Assembly: GCA_029721515.1 (NCBI GenBank)
Contig: CM056569.1
Span: 18,632,007-18,696,006, forward strand
DNA length: 64,000 bases
Direction of reading: 5' to 3'
Origin: Synanceia verrucosa
Taxonomy: Eukaryota; Chordata; Actinopteri; Perciformes; Synanceiidae
Positions 13,001 through 27,458 of the stretch are shown here, piece after piece. The notes beneath the pieces were generated by a model. The model was not told the origin of the DNA. It saw nothing but the letters and a program-made list of their open reading frames with translations, and searched no databases. Every line of letters starts with the position of its first letter. Position 1 is the stretch's first letter. The translations under genes and the position numbers were made by a program.

Positions 13001-16000
13001 ACTGTACCGTCACGATACAGGCACTTCCAGTACATTCTAGGGGTGTACTGTGGTTCGCTAGTGTTCAGCTTGTTTTAATTTTGGAAAAACAACTTTAACT
13101 CATTGAGTGCCAGCCATTTTTTTTAAATGAGAAGTGCCTTGTTCCAGCATTTTTGCTCATTTTGAGTCATATTTCTAGACCCACAGAATATTTAGTACTA
13201 TGACTCTGAATAACTCTCATCATCATCATGAAGAAAATGTTTGTTTTTTCCTTGTTCCATTCTTTTATCAGAGGTAGAGTAGAGGACACTTCCACCAAAA
13301 TCACCACTTTTTGTCCAGAATCCGTCCGTTTTGCTCTCTAATCGCGATCGGCTCCACTTCCTGCTTCGATCTCTGTGGCGTATATTAACTCTTTATGTCC
13401 TGACTACAAATCACAGAAGCCCCAATATTACTCACAGGCTGCAGGAGACCGCGATCAGCAAAAAAGGACAGACAAGTATACTTGTTTATGGCACTCTATG
13501 GCACTTCTATTTTAAAGGACGAACATGCACTCAAAGAGTTAACTGTTGGACCGTTTATTCTCTGGCTGGCTCATGCACATTAGCAGCGAGCTAGAGAATA
13601 AACAACCATGTAAACACATCTGTTGGTATGGAAACACCATTGATTTGGTCATTGCTTTCACTCGTTGAAATGTTGTTGGGAGCAGTTTGTTGTTTCTGCC
13701 TTGCAGATCGCTGGCTAACAGGATGCTAAGCTAACAGGATGCTTATTGAAGACACACCAGTGTGGGATCACACAAGCGCTCACACTGAGGGTCTAAATGA
13801 CAAAACAGAAAGTCACTCATCAAAGGAGACATAAGAAGTAAACTAAACTAATACTACAAAGTAAGAACCAGACAAAGTAGAAGACAAATTGCAGATACTT
13901 GACAAAGGCTTGATCTGGAAGGGGGAGACTATTTTATACAAGAGGTAATCATGCACAGGTGTAAATAATCAGTTGGGTACTGACAATCACAAGAGTGGCA
14001 AAGATAGACAGGAAGTAAAGCAAGACATAACACAAGAAGACAAGTTTTCAAAATAAAACAGGAACTGACAAGACAACATGAAGACAAGTCTGAAACTAAA
14101 AAGCCAATTAGGGCTTGTATAAAAAAAATAAGAACTGTCATTTTAAAACCATGGTACGTACCCTACTGTGATTTTTTTAAATTTTTTTTAACCTCATTAC
14201 CCCATTACACCTTCAAGTGCTGTTCTTAATAAAGCCTGATTATAAAACAAATGTGTATACAATGGTACTTGACAGTATGTGAATCCCTTCTCTTTTTACC
14301 ATTATTTTAGCATTTCCAATTTTATACCCTATATTTACAGGAAATTTCAGATTTCTGTTCATCAGTTACATGGACTTGTACAGAGGGAATTGTGTAAGTA
14401 GCCAAAAAAATACATGGAACTGTAACTGAACCCCGGCTGCAATGGTCAGGTCGAGGAGTTTCAGGTGAAACACATTGGTCTGGTCTCATTTCAAAGGAAG
14501 GTTGGGCAACACTGATTTAGAAAAAAAAACCCCACCAATCTCCATTTTTGTCCAGATTTTGTTTTGCTCTCTAATCTCGATCGTCTCCACTTCCTGTTTT
14601 GATCTCTGTGGCGTATACCGTCTCTTTATGTCCCGACTACAAATCCCAGAAGTCCCAATATTGTTCACAGGCTGTGTGAGAGTGCCCTTTTGTGCCATCT
14701 GCCAAAAAAACACTTTGATATAACTATACATCTATGGCACTCAGAGAGTTAACAAGTTCTTGATCAGAATCTCCGATCATCAGTACAGAAGTTGAAGCTG
14801 AGCATGCAGTGGAATATGCGACAAGACAAAAACCAAAAACATTCCTGCAAACGTAACTCTTTGGCACTCAAAGAGTTAAGTTTGCACTTTTTTTTCATGA
14901 TGAAATAGAGAGTCTTTTCTTTCTTTTGAGTGTTTTCAGAGTCATAGTACAAAATATTCTGTGCATCATGAAAGATGACTCAATGAGTTAACAAGAAACG
15001 GCTCAAAAGAAAGAAGATTCCTCATTTTATTATCATGTATCTATTGTAATATTTTATTATGATATTTATTTATTCATATTATTTTATATTTCCTATTCTA
15101 TTATTAGTATTATCTTTTTTTTTTTTAACGAGAGCAGTGACCATGTCTGAAGGGTTCATAAACTTTTGAGCAGCACTGTATGTGCAGTGGACTCATAAGA
15201 TGTGTGAGAACATGCTCTTTTCAGTAGCCCTTAATCATTAAAACACTCTGTCATGCTGTCATATTCCAGCTCTGTGTCCCGATGGTACTGCAGACTCTCT
15301 ATACGCTGGCCAGCTCCCCCAAGTTGAGAGCAGTCGCAATGCGCCTCATGACCACCCTTTGGAAGAAACAGGTCTGTGATAATAGATGGCCATCATCATG
15401 TTCATATATTTTAATATCTGTCCTGTGTTGTATTCTTGTCTGCTGCTTCCTGACAACTGACTGTGCGTCTTCCTGTCAGGATCGAGTCTACCCGGAGCTG
15501 CAGCGTCTGCTGGGCCAGCAGGACAGTAGGGTGGTGGTGGGGAGGGATGCCCAGTGGGAGCAGGTCCTGGCCAGGGCCGCCTGCCTCAGGGACATCTGCA
15601 GAGAGAGGTCAGAAGTGGTGCTTTTTTTTACATTTTGAGAATTGGAGAAATGCAAGTTAAGGTAAATTGTAAATTGACTCGTGCTTGTATGGCATCTTTG
15701 TCGTCATCCCACCCCTCTAAGCACTTTTTACACTACATATCATATCATTCACACACACATTCACACACTGATGGTGGGAGATAACCACCAGAAGACAGTA
15801 CATATTCACTTACATTAATATACTAATGCACAGTATTGGGAGCAATTTGGGATCAGGTATCTTGCTCAACCAAGGCACATGGACTGCTAGAATGGAACCA
15901 CCAGCCTTCTGATTGGTGGGCAGCCTGCTCTACCACTGACCCTTCTCCTGTGGTCATTTAAATTACATTCATATTTTATTGGTGAAAATATAGCAAAATA

Positions 16001-19000
16001 TAGGGCTTCTAGAAGGTTGTCATGCATTATATATCAACCTGTGTGTTTTGCCTTTGGTTTGTTAGGCCTTACCAGCATGGAGGTGACATGTTGGCTGCCA
16101 TTACTCTTACTTTGAGCCAGTGTACCAAACCAGACATGGCAACCCCTGCTGCTCTCGCCCTGCAAGGACTACAGGAGCTGTGCCGGGCAGAGGTTACAAC
16201 CACACACACCTGATATGTTGCTGACATTACATTGACTTGCATTAATTTCCCTAGTAGCCTAAATACCCTAACCATAACCACTACTAGCATAATCCTTACC
16301 CTAACCACCGAGTCTTTGCCCTAAAATGTAATGGTTTACATTATGAAGACTTGCATTTTGTCCCCAGAAGGCAGGCAAGTCCCAACAATTTGACATGTGA
16401 ACAGATTTATGTCCCCTTAATGTCAGTAACACATGCCCACTTGCACACATGCAGCCAGCCTCTATTGCATACATGTACAGTAAACAGCTGATGAGTTGTT
16501 GTTTTTTTTTTGTTTTTGTTTTTTGCAGGTAGTGGACATCATCTCAACATGGAGAAGTCTCGGACCCGAGCTGAGCTGCGATTCCCGTCCACTGATGGTC
16601 AAGGTTATAGCTGAACTCCTGGCTTTGGTTCCTCAGCTCACTGCCAAGTCAGAGGAGTATGAGGTATCTTATGTACTGCAATAGTGTACAATACTCTCCA
16701 AACATCCTCAAACTCAATAGGCTGACTTCAGCATCGTTAGACAGGATTAATATCATTGTTAACAGCAGCCATAATCCTATTAACAGAAGTATTACAGGTA
16801 CAGCCCCAGTAAATGAAAGTTTTATAAACACCTCAACTTTTTTTGCATCTTAATGAGAAGAATGGTTCTGCTTCTTTCTGCAACACAGTAAAATAATTCA
16901 GATGTTAATGTTTGAATTTACGTAAGAGTTGATTTAATATAGAAAGAACACCTATGCTGCTCATTGTCAGGCTGTGGAGTGACTTAGTCACAGACTGTTT
17001 GAGAAACACTTTTCATCTAAACATGATATTTTAAGTCTACTTGCAGACCACTGAGAGGCACTCACGGACCACTCTTTGAGACTTACCGTGTTTACTTTTG
17101 GTGTTGTAACTTTTTTTCTATTTTACAGATCAAATATGTTTTTTTATGTCAGGTCCCAGAATCAAAGTGGATAGGCTTTTGTCTCAAGCAGAGCTATCAT
17201 ATAGAATAGAATGGATCTTTATTGTTATTGTTGTACAACAATGAAAAACTTCTTCCCTTTACTTTAGCAGCAATGAAAACATCCATGAAGTAGACATTAA
17301 ATTGCATATAACAATATAATAAAAAAGGATAGAATAAGTAACACCATTGGCTATTGAGAGAAAAATTATGTGCAGGACTAAATAGTAATATAGATAGGTG
17401 AAGAGTGTATACATTTCTAAGTAATTATTACACACGCAAACATCATGTAGTGCAAACATGGAGGGCCATGTAGCCACAACATGCATAAATTAGCTAGCTA
17501 ACAAGCTATGCGTATATGTTTTATATGGAAATATAAACAAATGAGTGTATAAACATAGTCTCTTATCTTACTTATCTCTTATCTTTTTTTAAATATTTAA
17601 TTTAATCTCATTGTACTGGTACAATGACAATAAAGCTACTCAAACTACTCAAACTCAAACATGCCATACTTTTGATTGATTGCAGCAAGTTTGAATGTGT
17701 ATTCAACAAGAGAGAGAAATCAGAAAGCGCAGACCACCGCCAAGGCAGCATTCTCCTGCTCCTCTATACTCCTGCAAGCCCACAAAGCCTAAGAGTGAAT
17801 GTGTTGAGTTTGACGCAACCTTGAAATCCACATTTGTTCATACATTTATATGAGTGACATGATGTCATTTTTTTCATGACATCACTATTGTGCTCGCTGG
17901 CGATTTTTTTTTTCTTTCATTCCTAAGGGGTCATAAATGGCTACTTACAAAAAAATCAGAGAAAATCATCTCCACAGATACAGATATACTGCAGGACTAA
18001 ATATATTTGTTTAAAGGGTCATTGTGACCTTGACCTTTGGCCTTCTGAGTTAATTTTGGGGTTATAAACTAAATGACATACTCTCCCATACAGAAAAGAA
18101 AAGTTGCATACAAAGAAAATCTCTAAAGCATACAACAGTGAATCTGGCTATAAGATCCTTAGTAAATTTAAACAAAATGAAACTTGTGAAACAATTTTCA
18201 CAATTATCATGAAAAATATTAATATTTGACTATAAGGATGTAAGATTATAAATTGAGACATGAAGTTATGGTTAAAAACACATATTTGACCTTGGTGACT
18301 GTGACCTTTTACTGATCTTGACCAAACTGAATCTGTGACTTCTGGATTCCTATATTAGTTTACATACCAAATTAGGTGATGATTGGCTGAAAACTGTACA
18401 CCCTGGAGCATTCAGAAATGTGGAAAATCTCCCATCCATTACTATGGCATGACCTTTCATTTGACCTTGATGACCTTGAGTCAGATCTGATCACCATCAA
18501 AAATTAATCAGTTTTAAGTTAGACCACTTCTGACCAAATGTGAAAATGTTGTCAAAATCTGTCCATAACTTTTTGAGTTGTTTTGCAAAAACAACAAATG
18601 AACAAATAAACAAACCCTGGTGAAAACATAACCTCCTTGGCAGAGGTAAAGACCAGGTAGAATATGGTTAGCCTCACTGAGCCCTGGAAAAGACTGGAAA
18701 AATCTAGCATGACTCTCTCCAAAGTTCTACAAGATCCATGCTAACACGTATTTGTTAGAACTTGGCAAAAAGACAGGAAACAGAACCCAAACGCACAACT
18801 CAAAAACAAAGAAGCAAATGAGGATTTATTAACAGAACTAAAATACAACGGTACAGGGAGGAATGAACGCTCTAACCTGACTACCTGGAAATACAACAAA
18901 ACATGAGCAAACAAGGCTATCAAAGTTATCAAATAAATGCAAGAGCTCGGCTATGAAAATTTCAACAGAAACACCCTGACACTTATTAGTGCTTATCTTA

Positions 19001-22000
19001 AAGGACTGCAGGAGAAAAACTACAAGAACAGAAATCGCTCACAAAAGGTGAGGAAAAAGGTGACATTAATGTTCACAAAAAATGCTCACGAACGGTGAGG
19101 AATATATCGGCAAAACTGTCACTAACAGAAAGCGCTCACAAAGGTGAGGAAGGAAACTATATGACAGAAAAACACTAACTGTAGAAGACAAACTGCACGG
19201 GCAGACAAACACGTGGGGAAACAAACAAAGTGATGAAGGAAACAGCTCTGCTGGAGACAGACACACTGACGGGGAAACAACCTGACGAGAAGCGTTGACG
19301 TGGAGAAAGGCTGGTAGACTTGACACATGGACACAAGACGTACTGGCACAAGACTAAGGGAGACATGGACATAAATAGACTAGGTAATGGGGAAGAGCTG
19401 GAAACAATCGGGGCGGCGCTGACAATAACCAGACACGGGAAACACGGGGCAGGGAGAGTGAAGCTGAAACACAAGGGAAGACAATTAATTTCAAAATAAA
19501 ACAGGAAATGACAAGACTGAAATAATAAGCACACTTAACTTGACCAGCATGACACTTATTAACATGTTGGATATATTAGCTTAATGTGTACTCAAACAAA
19601 AATGTAAAAGGATGCAGTGTACTGTAGCTCTACTTCCAGTCTTTATGTTGAGCTGGGCTAACAACACACCGAGGCATGAGGCTGATGTTGACACAGTCTT
19701 ATAAAGCTCAGAAAAGTATAAGCATATTTCCCACAAATAATTTCTCATGTTAAATTTCCCTGACAGCCATATTTTGCATATGGGTTTTTGAAAATTCAAA
19801 ATGTTGCAGCTTTAAAACATAATTTTGTCGCTTTTGTTTTTCAGAAACTGAAGGAGGAGGTGGTCAGCTTTCTCTGGAATTATGCAGTGAGCAAGGTGTG
19901 TGATATCTGCCCTATGTGAATGTGGGCATGCACCACCTACATTATGGGGACTTTAATCTGTTTCCACAGACACATTGTGGGGACACGCCTTCCACCTGGG
20001 GTCAAAATGCATGTCACCATGATGTACAGTTACAGGGGTTGGACAATGAAACTGAAACACCTGGTTTTAGACCACAGTAATTCATTAGCATGGTGTAGGG
20101 CCTCCTTTTGCGGCCAATACAGCATCAATTCATCTTGGGAATGACAGATACAAGTCCTGCACAGTGGCCAGAGGGATTTTGAGCCATTCTTCCTGCAGAA
20201 TAGTGACCAGGTCACTACGTGATGCTGGTGGAGGAAAATGTTTCCTGACTCGCTCCTCCAAAACAGCCCAAAGTGGCTCAATAGTATTTAGATGTGGTGA
20301 CTGTGCAGGCCATGGGAGATGTTCAACTTCACTTTCATGTTCATCAAACCACTCTGTCACCAGTCTTGCTGTGTGTATTGGTGCATTATCATCCTGATAC
20401 ACGGCACCACCTTCAGGATAGGTTTGAACTATTGGGTGCACATGGTCCTCCAAAGTGGTTCAGAGAACAATACGTTTCACATTGTCCACAGCCCAAGATT
20501 TTCACTGGTGGCACCATTGAAACTGACGTCTGGCATTGGCACGAGTGACCAAAGGTTTGGCTATAGCAGCCCGGCCATGGATATTGACCCTGTGGAGCGC
20601 CAGACGGACAGTTTTGGTGCAAACAGGAGAGTTGAGGTGCACATTTAATTCTGCAGTGAGCTGTGCTGCTGTGGTTTTATGTTTTTTGGATACAGTCCAG
20701 GTTAGCACCTGGACATCCCTTTCAGACAGCTTCCTCTTGCGTCCACAGTTCCTCCTGTTGGATGTGGTTCATCCTTCTTGGTGGTATACTGACGTTACCC
20801 TGGACACCGTGGCTTTTGAAACATCACAAAGACTTGCTGTCTTGGTCACAGATGCGCCAGCAAGACGTGCACCAACAATTTGTCCTCTTTTGAACTCTGA
20901 TATGTCACCCATAATGTTGTGTGCATTGCAATATTTTAAGCAAAAGTGTGCTATTACTCTGCTAATTGAACCTTCACACTCTGCTCTTACTGGTGCAATG
21001 TGCAATCAATGAAGTTTGACCACCAGGCTGGTCACATTTAGCCATGAAACCTCCAACACTAAACTGACCAGTGTTTCAGTTACATTGTTCAACCCCTATG
21101 TATATATATATATACAGTCATGGAAAAAATTATTAGACCACCCTTGTTTTCTTTAATTTCTTGTTAGTTTTAATGCCTGGCTCAACTAAAGGTACATTTG
21201 TTTGGACAATTATAATGATAACAACAAAAATAGCTCATGAGAGTTTAATTTAAGAAATAAGGATTATTCATTTTCCATGGTTTTCTTGATAATAACCAAA
21301 ATTACTTAAATTCTTACATCAATAGCTATGGCATTGTACCACCAAAAACACTACTTTTAAGCATTCCATGTTTTCTTTTCTGTTTGCTTTAAACACATGA
21401 TACACACAAGAGTTAATACTTGATTGCATAACCATTGTTTTTGATGACTGCAGCCATGCGTCTTGGCATGCTCTCCACCAGCTTCTGACATTGTTCTGCT
21501 GTCACAGCAGCCCATTCCTGTTGGACAAATTCAAAGAAATTTTCTTTGTTTTTGGGCTTGTGGTTCTCCATTTTGAGTTTGATGATTTTCCACAGGTTTT
21601 CAATTGGATTAAGATCTGGTGATTGAGCAGGCCAAGGCATGGTGCGAATGTTGTGGTTCTCCATCCAGGCTTTAACTGACCTTGCCGTGTGGCAAGGGGC
21701 ATTGTCTTGTTGGAAAATCCAGTCATTCGAGGCAGGAAAGAGTTTTCCAGCTGATGGAAGAAGACTGTTTTCAAGGGTAGTCCTGTACTTGACCTGGTTC
21801 ATTCGGCCTTCACACAATTGCATTTGCCCTGTTCCACTCAGACTGAAACAACCCCAGATCATGACTGATCCACCCCATGTTTTACTGTAGGGGCAAGACA
21901 GTCTGGGTTGTAAGCTTCTCCAGGCTTCCTCCTAACCAGTAAGTTGGCTGGAGTGGGCATCAATTCAAAATTGGATTCATCACTGAAGAGAACCTTAGCC

Positions 22001-22718
22001 CAATCATCAACAGTCCAATCCTTGTGGTCTCGAGCAAAGAGTAACCGGGCCTTCCTCTGCCTTTCATTGATGAAGGGCTTCTTGCGTGCTCTGTGTGACT
22101 TCAAACCAGCTTCAACAAGTCGGTTTCGAACTGTCCTTGCCGAGCAAGTCACATTTCTCGACAGTGCCCACTCATTTTTAAGGTCCCTGGAGGTCTGACG
22201 ACGATTCCTGACACAGGAACGGATGAGTGCACGGTCATCTCGTGGGGTAGAAAGACGTTTCCTGCCACGGCCAGGTAGCAATTTGGTAGTGCCATGTTCA
22301 GCTTGTTTTTTTTTGTTGGAAGGAGCGGCTGTCTTGGAGATCTTCAGTTTTTTCGCTACCTGTCTCTCACTCATGCCAATTTCCAGCAGTGCCAAGATGG
22401 CTGCCTTTGTTGCTTCACATAATTCTTTTGTTTTAGGCATTATGTGAGAGCTGACAACTTCTGAGTTGTGCTACGGCTTGAATGTAAGCAGGAAACCACT
22501 CTAGGCCTTTGCATGTGCAGTGCTGCTTGTGACATGAAATGGCCTCTTATATACCCTGGGAATCAATTAAGCTTAAGAATGTCAAATAGGACATAAAGTA
22601 TTATGTGACCAGCTGCATTTTTTGTTGTGTTCATTGTATTATACGTTTAGTGGTACCAGATATTAGACTGACCAAGAAATTGTAGAAAACCAGGGTGGTC
22701 TAATAATTTTTTCCATGA

Positions 22719-22755
<37 letters not shown>

Positions 22756-23952
22756 ACACCCTTGACAATGGCCATTATTTTCATTCATAAATCATTGGGC
22801 GTTTGAGTCCACAACTTCATTTTGATCTGTCAGATAACTGATGGACACAGTAATATTTCAGCAGTGAAATTAGGTTTATTAGATTAACAGAAAATGTGCA
22901 ATATGCATCAAAACAAAATTAGACCGGTGGGCACCTTAACAGAAAAGTCATATCAATATTTAGTAGAGCCTCCTTTTGCAAAAATCACAAAAGGATTTTT
23001 GCAAAAGGAGATGAAGGTATATTGGACCATTCCTCCTTACAAAACATCTCTAGTTCAGTGAGGTTTGATGGTTGCCGAGCATGGACAGCCCGCTTCAAAT
23101 CATCTCACAGATTTTCAATGATATTCAAGTCTGGGGACTGGGATGGCCATTCCAGAAAAGTGCAGTTGTTCCTCTGCATGAATGCCTGTGTAGATTTTGA
23201 GTAGTGTTTTGGGTCGTTGTCTTGTTGTGTTTGTGACAGATTCTTGAACATTATTCTCAAGAATCTGCTGATACTGAGTGAAATCTATGCAACCTTCAGC
23301 ATTAACAAGATTCCCAGTACTGACACTGACCACACAGCCCCACAGCATGATGGGACCTCCACCAAATGTTACTAGCAAGTGTTTTTCTTGGAATGCTGTG
23401 TTCTTTTGCCACCATGCATATCGCCTCTTGTTATGACCAAATAACTTAATTTTTGCTTCATCAGTCTACAGCACCTTATTCCAAAATGAAGCTGGCTTGT
23501 CCAAATGTGCTTTTGTACACCTCAAGTGACTCAGTTTGTGGCTTCTTCTGCATCACTCTCCCGTACAGCTTTTCCTTGTGCAAGTTGCGTTGTATTGTTG
23601 AACTCTGCACAGTGACACCATCTGCAGCAGGATGACCTTGCAGGTCTTTGACCATTTTGACCATCCTTCGTCTTTGCCTCTCTAATATTTGTCTTGGCCT
23701 GCCACTTCTGGCCTTATCAAGAACTGTGCCTGTGGCCTTCCATTTCCTCACTGTGTTCCTCACAGTGGAAACTGACTGCTAAAATCTTTGAGATAGCTTT
23801 TTGTAGCCTTTCTCTAAGCCATAATGCTGAACAGTCTTTGTTTTCAGGTCATTTGAGAGTTGTTTTGAGGCCTCCATGTTGCCACTCTTCAGAGGAGAGT
23901 CAAAGAGAAGAAGAACAACTTGCACTTGGCCGCCTTAAATACATTTTGTCAT

Positions 23953-24003
<51 letters not shown>

Positions 24004-27000
24004 CAAAACTCTAAAAAACTCTGTGTTTTCTGTCACAGGATCCTGAGGTGGCCAGCTGTGGCTACAAGGCTTTGGCAGATTTTCCTGAAGAAGTCCACGT
24101 TATAAATTTGCTTCCTGAGGCAGTAAGAGTCAGCAAGTCCATAACTTTACATTACACATTGAAATACTGTATTCATGCAAAACTTATGTAATGGATTTTC
24201 CTTCCAAGTAAATTAATGCAGATAATTTTGCGTGATATGATATGGGAAACCTGAAAAGAAAACTGATGATAAGGTTCCACGAGCTGGAGAATTCAGCTTT
24301 TGGTCCATTTATAGTTTATTACCTTAATTACAGATTCCTTGTCAGTTTGGATGGCCTGTCCATGGCTTCTCCCTTGAAGTTAGTAATTGTGTTGGGGTAG
24401 ATACTCGAAAAATGTAATGGATTACACATTACTTTTTATCTTTTAAAAAAGTAACACCTTATTTCACTAATTTCCTCACTGTTGAAAGTAATTAGTTACA
24501 CTTAGGGATACACTGATAATTCGGCCAAGTGAATTACAAAGACTAACTATTTTTTTTTGAATTCACACTTCTATCATAGCAACCCATAGCTCCATAAAGG
24601 CAGCATGTTGGCAGTGTGGAAACATGTTCAAATGTCTGGAAAACATGCAGAACAGGGCAAAACAGTTTGTGACTTCCAAAAGGATGTGATGACTGAGCTT
24701 ACAGTACCTGAGATGTGTCACATTACTGTGGGTTCATCCACTTCTTTCACCCTGCTTTTGATGACCTTTTCTAGTGATAGATGTACAGAGCAGATTTAAT
24801 TTATATTTTTTCAGCAGTCACTTATTTAGACTTTATGAAGACTATTCAGGCTATATTATGTTATATTGTGCTTTGTTTTGGTAATGTCTTCTGGAATGAC
24901 TCAAATGTTCAGTGTTTCAATAAATATTTAAGACTGTAATTTGGAATTGAACTCAAGCGAGCTCAAAAAGTAAAAAACACATTTGGGTATTAATTTTGTG
25001 CAATGTGGTAAAAAAATGGCAAAGTATTTCAGAATATTCATTTCAGTTTTAGTGCATCCCTAGTTCCACTGCTAATGACATTACTGTGACATCACCTGGG
25101 ATGCATGATTACTCAAGTGCCAGATAATTTCAAAGTAAAGCTTCTTATTGTAATAAAAGGAGGACAGACAGCAGATAACTTCAAAGTAAAGCTCCTTATT
25201 GTAATAAAAGGAGGACAGCAGATAATTTCAAACTAGAGCTCCTTCTTGTAATAAAAGGGGGACAGACAGCAGATAATTTCAAAGTAAAGCTCCTTTTTGT
25301 AATAAAAGGAGGACAGACAGCAGATCATTTCAAAGTAAAGCTCCTTCTTGTAATAAAAGGAGGACAGACAGCAGATAATTTCAAAGTAAAGCTCCTTATT
25401 ATAATAAGAGGACACACTCCAGATCTCTTTTTTTCTGCCCTTTAATGTCACAAAGCTGTCAGGAAGTGGTGAACATCAGTCCAAACAGCCCTTCACAGTA
25501 AAAGTCTTATCACTTCTTTACCGTCTCATTCCGGTTCCTTTAGATCAATAAATCCTCAGTCATGTTCATATTTCCACCCACTAAAGACGTCTTAACCAGC
25601 TCCTACATCTGTGTTCATGAGCTCCAGCTCAAAGTCATGATGAAAGTGGATCAAACAGGAAAAAAATATACATGATTTTTTTTTTTATAAGTAACTGTGA
25701 TGTGATTACTTAGGTCAACAGTTTTTCAATCGTTTTACACAAACATACTTTGTAATGCGTTACCCTCAACACTGCTGGTAGTAGTTTCACATCTTCCATT
25801 GTGGCTTGTTTTGACCATCTGTTCACATGTATTCCTGTGGTCTACTCTGTAGGCCAGACCAGCTACCAAGGTCTCTGAAAAGGAGGGGGATAAACAAGGG
25901 GAGGAGGATGAGGAAGAGGAGAAGGATCTCTCCATCCCAGGTTCATCATATATGAAGCTGATAGCTGTCACCCCTGTGTCAGTCCTACCAGGTGCAGTAC
26001 ACTTACATCAGAGCTATGAGGCTAACCTCTCTCTCCATTATGGTGTCTGACTTTCCACATGTTGGTTCAACTCCTCCTTACAGATTCTCATTTAGATTCT
26101 TTTTCTTCTCAGCCTTCAAGCTCTTCCTGGCCTCACTGGTGAAGCAGGAGATGAGCCGGATGCCACGGGGGGTGTACTTCTCTGCTCTGAGGGGGGGGAA
26201 CCTGCGCTCAGATCAGGGTAAAACAGTGGCAGGCATTCCTTTATTCATGCTGAAAACTTATGAGAAGAACAAGCAGCCGGGGCTGAAGCCTGGACTAGCA
26301 GGTGAGCAAGTCCATCCCATGACTGTTTGGAGCTTAAGATGGTTTAATGTCTCTTAAATTTCTTTAAATTTTGCCCAGACATAGGAACTGATTTTTGGCC
26401 ATACCTCAAGAAGTCATATGCTAATTCTGACAATTTTACAAAAATGGAGGAAGAAGAAGAAAAAGAAAAAAATAAGTGATGACATGATGTTAGCTGACTT
26501 CACTTGGCAGAGACACTTTCTCTAATTTTCGAGTTTAAAATGTTGCAAATATGTCTGTTGTTGCCTGTATGTGTATATGTACATACAGTATGTGTAGTAT
26601 GTTTCTGTCTTTGTGACTCACTTTGGTGCAAACCTTTGTGCTCTTCAAATGCTATATAAATGAATAAACTTAACTTATACACAAAACAGGCCATACATGC
26701 TACACACACACACGCCCTTTAAGGTTGATTTTTCTTTCATATTTTTTATTTTCATTTTTCACAATGTTTACAATTAGAAAGTTTCTTTTTTTTAACTGTT
26801 TGAGTGCCAGTCATTTTTTAAAATCGAAAGTGTCTTGTTCCAGCGTTTTTGGCCATTTTGAATCATATTTCAGGATCCAAAGAATATTTTGTACTATGAC
26901 TCTGAAAACACTGAATAGCTCAAATGAAAGAAGATACTCTCTGTTTCATCATATTGTTTTTAACCTTCAAATCCCAGAAGCCCCGAAATTACTCACGGGC

Positions 27001-27415
27001 TGCGGGAGACCATGATCAGTGACCCGCTGCAAAAAAAAACATTTTGATATCAAAACTGGTCAATGGCACTCAAACGTTGTATTTTATATGATTGCGAAAG
27101 TCGTCAGTGGCACTCAAAGAGTTAATTATGTGTTTTTGTGTGCATAGTGATGCAGTGCAGTACAAGTACACAATGCATAAGCATTTGAGAAATAAAGACA
27201 TTTACACACAAGCCAAACGAGACGAAGGGCAAAGTAGACGAGACAATCTGGACAAGACGAGCAGGACAGGAATTTACAGGCAGCACAGTCCTTGTGATTT
27301 TGTTACCAAAAATAGAAAAGAATAGATAAATAATTGTTATGATAAATATATTAATTTTCATATTGGTGTGACACATGGGAGAAACTACTGTAACGAAGTG
27401 TGTGTGCATGTGTGC

Positions 27416-27458
<43 letters not shown>

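Noticed and set aside
20033..22721. B1+A1 and B2+A2 as a duplicated composite transposon
   Set aside because: The order relative to transposase direction differs (A then B on the left, B then A on the right), spacers differ (16 versus 190 bases), and each element has its own TA flanks; independent insertions into TA-rich DNA explain it.
25121..25436. Regularly spaced repeats that could suggest a CRISPR array
   Set aside because: The units are head-to-tail with no unique spacers, in a eukaryotic intron; this is a minisatellite.
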